Origin: Clitoria ternatea
Lineage: Eukaryota > Streptophyta > Magnoliopsida > Fabales > Fabaceae
Assembly (NCBI GenBank): GCA_037962975.1
Contig: CM075669.1
Span: 88,456,001 to 88,520,000, forward strand
DNA length: 64,000 nt
Direction: 5' to 3'
Both the position numbers and the translations under genes were made by a program. Below the pieces are notes generated by a model. That model was not told where the DNA came from. It saw nothing but the letters and a program-made list of their open reading frames with translations, and did no database searches. Below are positions 24,357 to 35,219 of this stretch, piece by piece. Position 1 is the stretch's first letter. Each line of letters opens with the position of its first letter.

Positions 24357-25683
24357 TGTTAATCAAGTGGCCTAGATACTCAAGAGGGGGGTGAATTGAG
24401 TTTTAAAACTTTTCTTGGAATGCCTTTGAAATTTGTTCCTTTTTCACAAGTTAAGTGTTGGTGCAAGAGATAGTGAGTATAATGCAAGAAATAGTGCTAG
24501 ACAAAGGATAAATGTTATTAAGGCAATTTTTCAAACACTTGGTATGCAGTACTTCAAAACTAGTTATTCAAGGAAGTTTAAGAGTGAAAACACAATCAAT
24601 ATTAACAATCCAGCCAGATGAAATATATAAGTGCAAGAGGATAAGGGAGAAGAGCTTGCAAACCAATTTAACGAGTTCCACCAACCCGGTGTACGTCTCG
24701 CCTTCAAGCAACCCACTTGAAGGATTCCACTATTGAAGATTTGAGATACAAGCTTTGAGCAATTTTCTCCTAGTGTCCCACACTCAAGAACCCAATTCTC
24801 ACAAGCAAAAGGCAACCCACCCAATCTCACAATCTCTCAATATCCCAAAGGTTAAACCCCAACCTTTTTAACCACTCAACCTAGAGTGGACTTTGGTGTT
24901 TGATGTTTATGTTTAGAAGCAATATACTCTCTCAATAGAGTGGATAAGCAAATGAAGAGCTCTTATAATTTCTAACTCTCAACAAGAGAGGATATACAAG
25001 TTCTAAGCTCAAAGATTCAGAATATACAAATAAAATAAACTCACTAAGCACAAATATAAGTAAAGATTGATTACCTCTTGTTGTTGTCTCTTGTGCTTGA
25101 GTTCGGGATCCATTTATAGAGCCTTGAAGGTCCTCATAGCCGTTGTGCATCATGGTTCCAGCTTGTCTCTGCATATAGTGGGTTATGGGTCTTTATTTCC
25201 CATTTAAATCTGTCTTTTTAGTGATGTTTTCCATTACTTGAATCGATTCATTAATAAATGAATCGATTCACATAGTTCTATTTTGGGCATTTTGAATTTC
25301 AACCACGTGTGAATCGATTCATGCTTGGTGTGAATCAATTCATAACTTGCTGTTTTGAGTTTTTGAGACTTGCAGGCCTTTGAATTGATTCATACGTGTA
25401 AGAATCGATTCATGTATTGTTGTTTGGTGCTTTTCCATGCTCTTTGATATTTCCTTGATGTATTTTAAGTCATGGTTCCTTTCCTTGATCTTCATGCATT
25501 GCTTTCTTGATTCTTTTGATCATTTGGGAGCGTTGTCTTCATGATTTCTTGAACCTTTGATTTAGGTACATCTAATGTGTCATTTTGTTTTGTTTACTTC
25601 ACTTGTTTTTGATCCATGGATGATGTTCTTTTTGTTATTGGATACTTGTCATTATCAAAACCTGTCTACAACATACAAATACA
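24357..25683 (-). repeat. 5' LTR of element E
   Basis: Begins (plus-strand reading) TGTTAATC and ends ATACA; pairs with 16215-17542. It has minus-strand TATAAAT near 25112-25118 and the same GAATCGATTC pairs (about 25238-25410), some mutated, for example GAATCAATTC and GAATTGATTC. Confidence 0.92.
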
Positions 25684-25688
25684 CGTTA

Positions 25689-26463
25689 CTTGAACAAGCA
25701 CATAAGAGTATATTTAGTATCCACCCTTGTACGACTAAAATGTATCAAGATGTGAAAAAGAACTTCTGGTGGCCCAGAATGAAGCACAACATCGCTAATT
25801 ATGTGGCTTCATGCCTTGTATGTCAGAAGGCGAAGATAGAATATCAGAGACCTTCTAGTACTCTGAGACCTTTTGATATTCCTGTTTAGAAATGGGATGT
25901 GATTGCTATGGACTTTGTGTCTGGTCTACCAAAGACAAGATCTCAATGTGATGGGATTTAGGTGATTGTGGATTACCTGACGAAATGTGCACATTTTCTA
26001 CCTATCAACATGAAAAGTTCCTTACAAAGTGTATATCAAGAAGATAGTAAGACTCCATGGAGTACCATATAGTATTGTTTAAGATAGAGATCCTCGTTTT
26101 ACTTCCTGATTTTTCTGAAGCTTGCATAAGGTGATGGGTTCCAAATTGAAGTTAAGCTCGGCGTATCATCCTCAGATGGATAGACAATTTGAGAGGATTA
26201 TTCAGAGCCTTGAGGACTTATTGCGTGTATGTGTCTTGGAACACATGGTTCATGGGAAAAATATTTGTCTTTGATTGAATTTACCTATAATAATAGTTTT
26301 CATTCCAGTATTGGTATGACACCATATGAGGCACTGTATGGAAGGAAGTGTAGGACTCCCTTGTGTTGGATTGAGGTCAGTGATAATTTGGCCTTAGGGC
26401 CTGATATTACTGAGGAGACCATTGAAAAAATTAGAATGATCTAAGAAAAGATGAAGATTACTT
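25689..26463 (+). pseudogene. element A pol, part 3: integrase
   Basis: It resumes with LEQAHKSIFSIHP and CLVCQKAK, the HHCC zinc module. The catalytic core follows: AMDFVSGLPKT, RDPRFTS, then a Glu in a YHPQMD..FERIIQS context, and later WEKYLSLIEFTYNNSFHSS and MTPYEALYGRKCRTPL. Stops lie at about 25888, 25960 and several places between 26040 and 26220, with shifts. The sequence breaks after KMKIT, at element D, and continues at 34364. It matches C pol residues 712-965 in order, which confirms the lineage. Confidence 0.85.
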
Positions 26464-27710
26464 TGTTGGAAATATGCATTAAGAGCCTATATAGGATGCA
26501 TCATTTTGATTAAGGCTTTTTTTGTTAAATAGTTTAATAGTCTTTATTTATCCTTGGAGTAATAGGTCATATGAGAGTTATTCCTAAAATGTCTCTAGTT
26601 AAGTATTTACGTAAGAACACGTAAATACGTTAAGACTAGTGTGTGAGTGTACTAATGATCTGATCTCACAGATCATGGATATAGATGATATCTAGTATTC
26701 ACATGGGTGCACATTAAGAGTAATGATGTACTGAACAGACACACCATGAAAACGTTGCATGGATCATTACATGAATGTCATAAACGATTCTCAATATGAT
26801 AATGATATATGTAGTCTTTCGACCTGAAGTCACTACCATTCATACATAAGGAGTTTGTTGTTTTAATACAATCAAACATCTTCTGTAACAAGAGGACTAT
26901 AAAGGTTGTTATTAGGCAATGAAAAAATTATATAGAGGGATGTGAATGATATAGATGGGATTTGTCTCTCCTATGTGACGAGAGTGATATCTATAGGCCA
27001 CTTAATGGAGTGAGACTAAGGAAATGCATGGCCATGCTAGAAAGAATAAATATTGAATATTTATTCATATAAAGTCTACTCCGGTATCAAGTAAAATAAA
27101 TTGGACCATACAAGGATGACAGGACCATGCCTTAGGCCCAATTAAGATATCGTGACAAAAGGAACAAACATATAAAATAATTATCACTTATAGGTTATGT
27201 TGATAATAAATAATATTCGGACATAATGATGCATTGCTAGATGCTTCTCTTATTTTATATTAATAATAAAATAGTTTATTATTAATATGACCGAGTATTT
27301 TACCTATAAAGTCATACACATAGAGTAAACCCATTAAAAATAGCTTTTATTTTAGTTGGACTAAAATAAAACTATTGGGCCTAAGTTATTTAGAATGAGT
27401 AAGGAGTTGACTCTTTAGAAAGAGAAAATTAGGTCAAACCTAAGCCTATAAATAAGGCATAAGATGCTCATAGGCGGCTCACCAAAAAGAGACACAAATA
27501 CAAAAAAGTTACAAGAGCTACACCCCGTCAAACTAGCATTTGGAAGGTGTAGCCTTTCTAGTGGGAGTACTCGTGTGGACTACTACTTCGAAGTTTCTAC
27601 AAGAGGTAACCCTAAAATGCATATTTTTTGTCTTATTCTTTGAAACACAACGTTTTATATATCCTATAGGAATCCTTATTTTTCCATTGCATATCCGAGT
27701 GGGATTCCCA
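26464..27710 (+). repeat. 5' LTR of element D
   Basis: It pairs with 33329-34363. TATAAATA at 27447-27454 is a strong TATA box candidate, followed about 30 bp later by AGGCGGCTCACCAAAAAG. It ends GGGATTCCCA before the PBS. The stretch at about 26935-27165 has no counterpart in the 3' LTR. Confidence 0.8.
27447..27454 (+). promoter_or_regulatory. TATA box candidate, element D 5' LTR
   Basis: TATAAATA, kept in the other LTR at 34080-34087 despite heavy divergence around it. Confidence 0.55.
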
Positions 27711-27715
27711 AATAG

Positions 27716-27727
27716 TGGTATCAGAGT
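27716..27727 (+). other. primer binding site of element D
   Basis: TGGTATCAGAGT, one base from the initiator tRNA-Met site, 5 bp after the LTR end. Confidence 0.8.
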
Positions 27728-27820
27728 CAGGTTGCAAAATCGTGTTTTGGATAAATGTTTGTTTAAAGAACATGTAAAAAAAATTCTTTTACAAAAAGAA
27801 TTGTAAAGGTTGAATCTTTT

Positions 27821-27930
27821 TGCAAAGGTTGCATTTTTTATTAGATATGATGCAAATGTTGCATTTTTAATGAGATATTATGCAAAGGTTGCATTTTTTA
27901 TGAGATATGTTGCAAAGGTTGCACCTTTTT
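27821..27930 (+). repeat. 30-bp tandem repeat, four copies
   Basis: TGCAAAGGTTGCATTTTTTA-type units start at 27821, 27851, 27881 and 27911, a period of exactly 30 bp. Each unit contains a GCAAAGGTTGC partial inverted repeat. It lies in the leader of element D. Confidence 0.9.
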
Positions 27931-28254
27931 GAAAGCTATTCTCAATTTAATTTTGTTTTGTTTATATTGATTGTTTTTCTCAATATTGTAATTAAAGAAC
28001 ATGTTTTTTTGTGCTTTATTATATGAACATGTTGTTGTCGCAATGGTGATTGTTTTGTATGTGTTCTAATTATAAAGCATAATTTTATGTTCGTTTAATT
28101 AAATTGAAACCAAAGGTTATATGCAATTTATGTCTATCTGCTTTCTTTTTCTAATATGTATTGTTCATATGAGATTGTATTTAGAAAGTTTAAGAGTTAA
28201 ACCCTAGCCGTAATAAAAACTAGGATTCAAAAATTGAAACCTAGCCATCATGGT

Positions 28255-28815
28255 ATTTTATTTATTTGTAAATGTTACAAATAAAATATTTGATTTTAAT
28301 ATTATATTTTAAATTAGATTTGTAAAACTTACAAATCAAATTTTAAATGTTTGTTAAATTTAAAGTTTGTAAGAGTTACAAATTTAAATAATTTATTCTT
28401 ATTAATTTTAATAAGATTTGTATCGTATGTGATCTTTTTAAAATTAATGTGATTTGTAGGAGTTACAAATTGATTCATATTTATTAAATTTAATATGATT
28501 TGTAATTGTTACAAATAGAAGATAAGATCTTTATTAAACTTAATAATTTTTAAAATCAAATATTTAATCATTTAAAATTTTGATAGGATTTGTAAAAGTT
28601 GCAAATTTAAGATAAGATCTTTATCAAATTTAATAGGATTCAAAATAAAATATCTTAACTCTAGACATAAGGTTTAAAATTTAAACCTTGATTGTTCCTA
28701 AAAACAAGATGATTGTTTAGACTCTAGAGATAAGGTTTAAAAGTTAAACCTTAACTATTCTTATTTTAGGATAGTTGTTGGGGTCCAAAGATAAGGTTTA
28801 AAAGTTAAACCTTGG
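28255..28815 (+). repeat. array of short hairpin-forming repeats in the leader of D
   Basis: At least five TTTGTAA..TTACAAA inverted repeats (about 28265, 28320, 28365, 28450 and 28498, with a weaker one near 28588) are followed by three near-perfect 21-bp palindromes of AAGGTTTAAAAGTTAAACCTT type at 28669-28689, 28732-28752 and 28793-28813. The last three are spaced 61-63 bp apart. Confidence 0.8.
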
Positions 28816-30499
28816 CCATTCCAAAATTTAGGATTTCAAATTGTTTGAAATCATAACTGAATATTTTCAGCTGTTAATGGTCAATAGGATGTTCTGGCTA
28901 GGAAATACTTGGTACTTAAGCGGTCACACCAGACCTACCTCTATTTCCTGAGAACTAACCTGATTACAGTACTAAATTTTTGGGTTGCAACGCCACTCAA
29001 CACCCTATAAAGGGTAGCCTACCCTTAACCCTGTCCGTTGAACGGTCAACAAAACCACCAAACTTCTTTTCGTAGTTTTCCTTTTATGACCGCGCGTGTT
29101 TAATTATGTGTTTTAAAATTTATTTTATTTTAAATACAATTGATCACTCTATAAATTGATTAATTAACACATTAAGCGGCGAATGATTATGGTCTTAGAT
29201 TTTTTATTTAATTTTAAATACAGCTTGTGTGCTGTGCCTTTCTCTATTCTTAAATTTCTTCTTTCAACCTTTCACTCGTATGTAAAACGAGTTTCTTTAT
29301 TACATTATAATCTTGAAGAAGCCAACAAGGTGAAGACCTAGAAGAAACCTAGCATGGTGACTCTTAATGGATATGACCCTGAAAGGAACAAAGGAGTGGT
29401 GACTCCAGGAGGATGGTGGTTTCAAGAAGTAGGACTTCATGAAGTCAAGGCACCATAGTTCCTCTAGGTTTATTTTATTTTCTAGGAAGACTATAACCAT
29501 CTCACAATTTTGATTGCATGTTTTGGGGCTTTATTTTATGTTAAAGCGTTTAATGAAAGTCAGTAATGAATAATAAGAAAATTAAAATCCCTCAAGCCTG
29601 ATAATCATACCTTCCATTAAGTAATAACGTCTAACTTGATATAGATAAACTGTAAGTCACGCCATAGTTGGGTGTCTTTATTTATGTTTAGTAGGACATG
29701 ATTGGATAATTGGATTATCCAAGTATAATTTATTTTTATTCAAATAGACACTTTTCAATTGGTTTGGAAAAGCCTAAAGGTATGGATAGTCTAAAACGTG
29801 TTCTAATAAGCAACACTCATCAATGCTAGTTTCAATAAAGTGTAGGTTCTGCCAAAGTAGGGTACTTTTATTGATATTAGTAAAGGATGATGGATAATTG
29901 GATTATCCAACCATTTGTTATTGGACTTATCTAGGTAACTTTAATCAGATTAAAGAACCTAGAAGCATTAATATTAAGTTTAAACGCTTTCTAATAAGTA
30001 ACACTCATTGAGACTAATGTCAATAAATAACGGGCCTCCCAAAGTAGGGTGCTATCATTTATATTAGTAAGGCGTGATGTGATAATTATAATATCCAAAT
30101 TGTTTTTATTGGGCCTTAACTTAATTAAGTTTTTCAATTGGATTGAAAATAACTTAGAGGCGTAAGGATTAAGCTTAAATTTATAAGATGAATAAGGGTA
30201 AAAAGTTGCTCACTCAATCATCCAAGAGTTGAATGGGATGCAATTGGAAATGTGTTTCCTACCTAAATAACCAAGGGTTGGGTGATCGGCCAAAGCTGAC
30301 TCAACACTAGGCCAAATATGGATCTTGGCCTACTAGAAAAATCTTCAAACAAGATTTTTTCTGATTCAATGAGGGTATTCGTTTTGAATCAAAATAGTGG
30401 GAGACAATATATTTATTTAATGACCAAAAGTTAAATATGTTTTAAATAAAAGTGATAAATTTACATGTACTTTGTTTTAGAATAACCATTACAAACCAA
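28816..30499 (+). other. long non-coding leader of D with a three-copy repeat
   Basis: No convincing coding sequence. Between about 29630 and 30190 there is a tandem repeat with a period near 186-190 bp: three copies of a phrase with AAAGTAGGGT..TTTAT..ATTAGTA followed by GATAATTGGATTATCC, starting near 29653, 29843 and 30029. A GC-richer block at 28865-29060 (CAACGCCACTCAACACCC) is also non-coding. The frame at 29300-29500 on the minus strand has no domain. Confidence 0.6.
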
Positions 30500-33240
30500 A
30501 TATTATTTTGTTGCAATCTATCCTTTGGAAGGACACTCTATCTGGAAAAATGCCTAGATAGGTATCAAGACTTGAAAATTATCTTCAATAAAGAGGAAGT
30601 GGTAGTGTGTCATGTTTAGCTTATTTCAATATCATTTATGTTGGGTATTGAATACCCTATGGAGTTTGTATAAACTCTGAGTTGTAAAAGGCAATATGAA
30701 TATATATGAAGATATACGATATGATTGTACACAGACTCTAAAAGGTGATCTAGAAAAGAAATTGTTTCTAGTTTTAGCTAAATAAGACATTGAAATAATT
30801 TGTCTAAAGAACTTAGAGGAGTTCAAAAGAAATGGAAGTAAGACTTCTGCTATAAGTCATGTTATAGAAGTCAAGTTATTTTACTTCACTGACATTAGTA
30901 TCAGATACTAGTAGCAGATCTCACATTTTGAAAAATCAAGGAAGTAGATCACTTACTAAGGGTGGAGAAATCTGTGTAAAATTGAGCAAAAGTTGCTACA
31001 ATAAAGATAAGATCTTCACTTATTGGGCTAGTTAGTAAATTAGACATTGTGCGTATTATTTCTTGTTGGACAAGAAAATTTATATATATATATATATATA
31101 TATAATAACTTTATTTCTTCAAAAGGATGTTGATGCACAATTGAGTAATGGATTCCATATCCTAAATCTCAAAAACACTCATATATAACATAACTGTCAA
31201 AGTAGGTTAAAGTAAGTGATTTTGAACCTTACTTACATGGTATTGTCTCCTAAGGCAAATGAATGAGAAACACATTTCTAAATACCATTAATGTGGTTAT
31301 TTGGATTCTTTTGATTTTGGAATCAATTGAGACATGTAAATCTTATTTATTGGAAAGATAGTTGAGACCTCATTCATCGAAAAGTGAAAGATGAGTAATC
31401 TATTATCTAATACATGACAATGTATGTGGCCTATTAGAACAATAACTAGATATGGTTTTCAATACTTCAACATACTAATTGAAAAGTTAATGAGTATGGA
31501 TTTATGTAACATAAGTTAAAAAGTCTTTGAAAAGTTTAAAGAATTCATAATAAAGTGAAAAACCAAATTGGCAAGATAATTAAAGCTCTTGAATAGATCA
31601 AGATAGCAAATAATTTGAGCTACAAGTTTGATAACTATCTAATAGAGTGAGACATTACCTCTTAACTCATTCCTCATGGAATGCCATAATAGCATCTCTA
31701 CGGGGAAAAGTCAAACCTTGTTGGACATAGTTTGATTATTGATTATTATAAAACATCTCTAACTCCTTCAATGTTCCTTTATTGACAAAATTTCTACACT
31801 TAACTATGTTCCATCTTAGATTTTCTTAAAGAAACCATATATGATATGGACTAGAAAGAAACCTACTATGTATTTACTAATAATTTGGAACTATGATGCT
31901 TCTATAGAGCATCCAACTCTGACAAGGTCAGATCCAAATTGGATAAATGTCTTCTGTGAGATACCCAAAGAAAGCTAAGGGTTATCATTTCTATAATCCA
32001 TCTAAGAACAAAAGGCTTGTTACTTAGAATGTTTTATTCTTGAATAAGAGTACATCTATTTAAGAATCAGTGCGAGGATAGTAGAACTTGAAAAAGTTCA
32101 AGTATCACAAAGCATTCAAAAGTCAAGGATGGACTTGGATCAAAAATCACAAAGTGTTATGACATCATTAGCTCTGGTAGCACAAGACTTGCATAAGATC
32201 AAATAGGATATGTCACCAAATTTGAAAGATATGGATATCTTATAAATCAAGAAGGAGACATATTGCTAATTAACTAAGCTCCTTATAAAGAGGCCAATGC
32301 AAGTTTAGATTCTAAGACATGGCATAAACCATGGGATTTGAAATAGGCTCCATGTATATTAACAAGGTATGAACCTTGGTTGACGCACCTATAGGGTAAA
32401 ACCTATAGGATGCAAGTGGGCTTTCAAAAGGAAAACTAAACATGAATGGTAATAAGAGTACCTTTAAAAGCAAGATTGACAAAATTCAATTAGCTTGAAA
32501 ACTATTTAGATCCTGTTTGTTGTAGCAGTATACCACCATTATGAGATATGGTAGATAGATGTTAAGATGGAAATCATCTAGAGAATGTGTATATGACACG
32601 ACCTAAAGGCCTTTTATGCCTGAAACATCTAGGAAGGTATATGAACTTCAAATGTTTCATTTATGGGCTAAAATAAGCTTTTAGAAGCTAGAATCTTCAT
32701 TAGAGAATGAAGATAAATCTTATGACTATAAAAAGGTTAGTAACTGCACAATTATAGTTCAGGTATTACATGTAGAAGACATGCTTCTTTTAGAACTAAT
32801 ATTCTCATTCTATAGTCAAGAATATCCTTAAACACTTAAGAAGGACTAAGGATTTGATCTTGATAAATGGAATATGAGCTTGTTGTAAAGGTTACATCGA
32901 TCCCAACCTTCTAAGTAATTTGAATGACTTAAGATTGCAATCAAAATTTATATGTGTTGTCAAGGTGGTTGCGATGCATGCTTGAAAGGTTTAAAGCAAG
33001 AAACAATCATTGGTTCTACTAACAAATCTAAGTATTTTGCTATGTTAAATTAAGAAACAAGTCGATTTACATTTAATCATTCCAAAGTTTTGTACCCTAT
33101 AAGTTTCCACTGTGATGACAATGGAACCATAGAACAATATAAGAAAGTGGATTAATTTAAGCATATACTTAAATAGTTCCATTTTTGGAATATGTGAAAA
33201 TATGAAATGTGCATACAAACAAAATTGTTGGGAACCCACT
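30500..33240 (+). pseudogene. element D gag-pol remnants (copia)
   Basis: No frame stays open for long, but family sentences can be read by switching frames. A gag piece lies at about 30550 (RYQDLKIIFNKEEVVV). A pre-integrase or integrase start is near 31370-31440, and an integrase tail near 31690-31800 (SNLVG region). A pol segment near 31950 resembles the usual phrase before RT (NWINVFCEIPKES). RT traces include LVDAPIG then GCKWAFKRKT near 32380-32440 and a degenerate YVDD box near 32770 (HVEDMLLLE). The order gag-INT-RT identifies Ty1/copia. Exact ends are uncertain. Confidence 0.65.
31081..31104. repeat. (TA)12 microsatellite
   Basis: Twelve uninterrupted TA units inside the D pol remnant. 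Confidence 0.95.
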
Positions 33241-33328
33241 AGTAAAACTGCTTACGTAACAAGAGCATGAGGGCACAGTAGACGTTATTAGGCATTAACC
33301 TTCTGGGCTCTAAGTGCAAGTGAGAGAT

Positions 33329-34363
33329 TATTGGAAATATGCATTAAGAGCCTATATAGGACGCATCATTTTGAATAAGGAATTTTTTGGTTAAATACTT
33401 CCACAGCCTTTATGTATCCTTAGAGTAATAGGTCATATGAGAGTTATTCCTAAAATGTCCCTAGTCAAGTATTTATATGGGGACATGTAAATACATTAAG
33501 ACTAGTGTGTGAGTGTACTGATGATCTGATCTCACAAATCATGGATATAGATGATATCAAGTCTTCACAAGGGTGCACATTAAGAGTTATGATGTACTGG
33601 ACAGACCCACCATGAGAACGTTACATGGATTGTTACATGAATGTCATAAACGATTCTCAATGTGATAATGGTATATATAGTCCTTCGACCTAAAGTCACT
33701 ATGATTCCTACAAAAGGAGTTTGTTGTTTTAATACAATTAAACGTCTTCTGTAACAAGAGGACTATAAAGGTTATGATTAGCCAATGAACAAAAGGAACA
33801 AACATATAAAATAATCATCACTTATAGGTTATGTTGATAATAAGTAATATTAAGACATAATAATGCATTGATAGATATCGCTCTTATTTTATATTAATAA
33901 TAAAATAGTTTATTATTAATATGACCGAGTATTTTACCTATAGGGTCACACACATAGAGTAAACCTATTAAAAAATAGCATTTATTTTAGTTGGACTAAA
34001 ATAAAGCTATTGGGCCTAACTCATTTTGAATGAATAAGGAGCTCACTCTTTAGAGAGAAAATTAGGTCAAACCTAAGCCTATAAATAAAGCATAAGATGC
34101 CCATAGGTGGCTCATCAAAAAGAGACACAAATACACAAAAGTTGCAAGAGCTACACCCCGTCAAACTAGCATTTGAAAGGTGTACCTTTCTGGTGGTAGT
34201 ACTTGTGTAGACTCCTAAAGGAAGAGTCTAATACTGCTTCAAAGTTTCTATAAGAGGTAACCCTAAAATGCATAATTTTTTTGTCTTATGCTTTAAAACA
34301 CAACGTTTTGCTAATCCTATAGGAATCCTTATTTTTTCGCTGCGTATCCGAATGGGATTCCCT
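33329..34363 (+). repeat. 3' LTR of element D, with internal deletion
   Basis: It begins TATTGGAAATATGC directly after a degraded polypurine tract (AAGTGAGAGAT) and ends GGGATTCCCT. It is shorter than the 5' LTR because about 240 bp (counterpart of 26935-27165) is missing near 33786. TATAAATA is retained at 34080-34087. Confidence 0.8.
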
Positions 34364-34884
34364 AAGATGCTCAAGATTGACAATAAAGTTATTATGATAA
34401 GAGAAGGAAGCCACTTGAGTTTCAAGTTAACGATCATGTGTTTCTGTGGGTCTCTCGAGATAAAGGTGTTAGTGCGGCCCTGAAGAGCAAAAAATTGAGT
34501 CCTAGATTTATTGGCCCCTATGAGATCCTTGAGCGGATAGGCGAAGTTGCTTATCTCATTGCTTTGCCACCTCACTTGGCAAATCTTCACAATGTCATCC
34601 ATGTTTCTCAATTGAGAAAATATGTACCCGACCCTTCACATGTACTCAATGTTGATAATATGGAAGTCAGGGATGATTTTACTATCCCTCCTATCTCTGC
34701 TAAGATTGTTAGGTATTCTATCAAGAAGTTACAAAACAAGTTGGTTCCACTTGTGCAAGTAGCTTGGAGACATGGAAACGAAAGTACTTTTACTTGGGAG
34801 CGTGAGGATGGCATGCTGAAACGGTATCTTGATATATTTGAATCTAGTATGTCAAATTTTAAGGATGAAATTTCTTTTAGGTGA
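34364..34884 (+). pseudogene. element A pol, part 4: integrase tail and chromodomain-like end
   Basis: It continues after element D with a QVNDHVFLWVS segment, the GPY/F module (LSPRFIGPYEILERIGEVAY), NVIHVSQLRKYVPD, and a C-terminal module (VPLVQVAWRHGNESTFTWERE) resembling the degenerate chromodomain of Tekay/Del chromoviruses, thought to target insertion to heterochromatin. From 34438 the frame is open for 148 codons and ends with TGA at 34882. Two stops lie just after the D border (about 34380 and 34386). Confidence 0.85.
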
Positions 34885-34891
34885 GGTAGAT

Positions 34892-35067
34892 TGTGACATC
34901 CCAAATTTTATATAAAAATTTAATTAAAAGAATTAAATAGCAAATAATTAAATATGAAGTGATTATTATCCTAAAGGTTTAGAAATGATTAAATTAGGAA
35001 TTATTATGACTTTCCATAATTTATTGGAGCTTAATGAGCCAAAACTAATACCCGGTTAAAATATGGG
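34892..35067 (+). repeat. 3' LTR of element A, first 176 bp
   Basis: TGTGACATCC follows a purine-rich tract (GGTGAGGTAGAT). It is cut by the start of element B at 35068. The rest would lie beyond the 3' LTR of B, outside the window. Confidence 0.85.
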
Positions 35068-35219
35068 TGTGAACACCTCTTTTGGTCCGGAGTGTAAGCT
35101 TAAGCGTGAACTAAGAAAAATTGAGAGCATTAGGGGCTTCTCGCTTAAGCGAGACCTCCTCACGCTTGAGAGAGCTGCGCGCTTAAGCGTGCCAGGTTAG
35201 AAACAGCGCTATGAGAAAG

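Larger units (their letters stand above)
16215..25683 (-). mobile_element. element E: Sirevirus (SIRE/Maximus) Ty1/copia retrotransposon
   Basis: A complete element on the minus strand: LTRs at 24357-25683 (5') and 16215-17542 (3'), each about 1.33 kb and beginning TGTTAATC and ending ATACA, with 5-bp target copies CGTTA at 16210-16214 and 25684-25688. PBS, gag, PRO, INT, RT, RNase H, an extra ORF and multiple polypurine tracts follow in the Sirevirus order. The copia order (INT before RT), the gag start (MASNSINLFPEGG) and the tracts define the lineage. Stops, two frameshifts and a lost integrase Glu make it inactive. The LTRs differ by scattered substitutions, so the insertion is not very recent. 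Confidence 0.92.
26464..34363 (+). mobile_element. element D: very decayed Ty1/copia retrotransposon
   Basis: Two LTRs beginning TGTTGGAAATATGC (26464) and TATTGGAAATATGC (33329) enclose a PBS and remnants of copia gag, INT and RT in plus orientation. The insertion sits inside the integrase tail of A (KMKIT before it, a QD-containing tail after it). The target duplication is unclear: AAGAT occurs at 34364-34368 and at 26454-26458, but five bases (TACTT) then stand between it and the left LTR. The right LTR lacks about 240 bp present in the left. It is the most decayed retroelement here. Confidence 0.8.
7848..35067 (+). mobile_element. element A: old Tekay/Del-type Ty3/gypsy retrotransposon, broken by insertions
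   Basis: This is a long-LTR chromovirus in the order LTR, tRNA-Met-type PBS, gag, PRO (DSGA), RT (FIDD), RNase H, INT, chromodomain-like tail, PPT, LTR. F, E and D split pol. B cuts the 3' LTR after 176 bp. The CACTA element probably cuts the 5' LTR. Many stops and frameshifts show it is long dead. Tekay/Del is inferred from the long LTR beginning TGTGACATCC, the PBS and the C-terminal module; a phylogeny of RT would settle the lineage. Confidence 0.85.

Noticed and set aside
26454..26463. AAGAT or TACTT as the target-site duplication of element D.
   Set aside because: AAGAT is found on both sides but is separated from the left LTR by five bases, and TACTT has no match on the right; neither is secure.
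29300..29500. Minus-strand 66-codon frame in the D leader, considered as a captured host gene fragment.
   Set aside because: No domain or homology I can recognise; sits in repeat-rich leader sequence.
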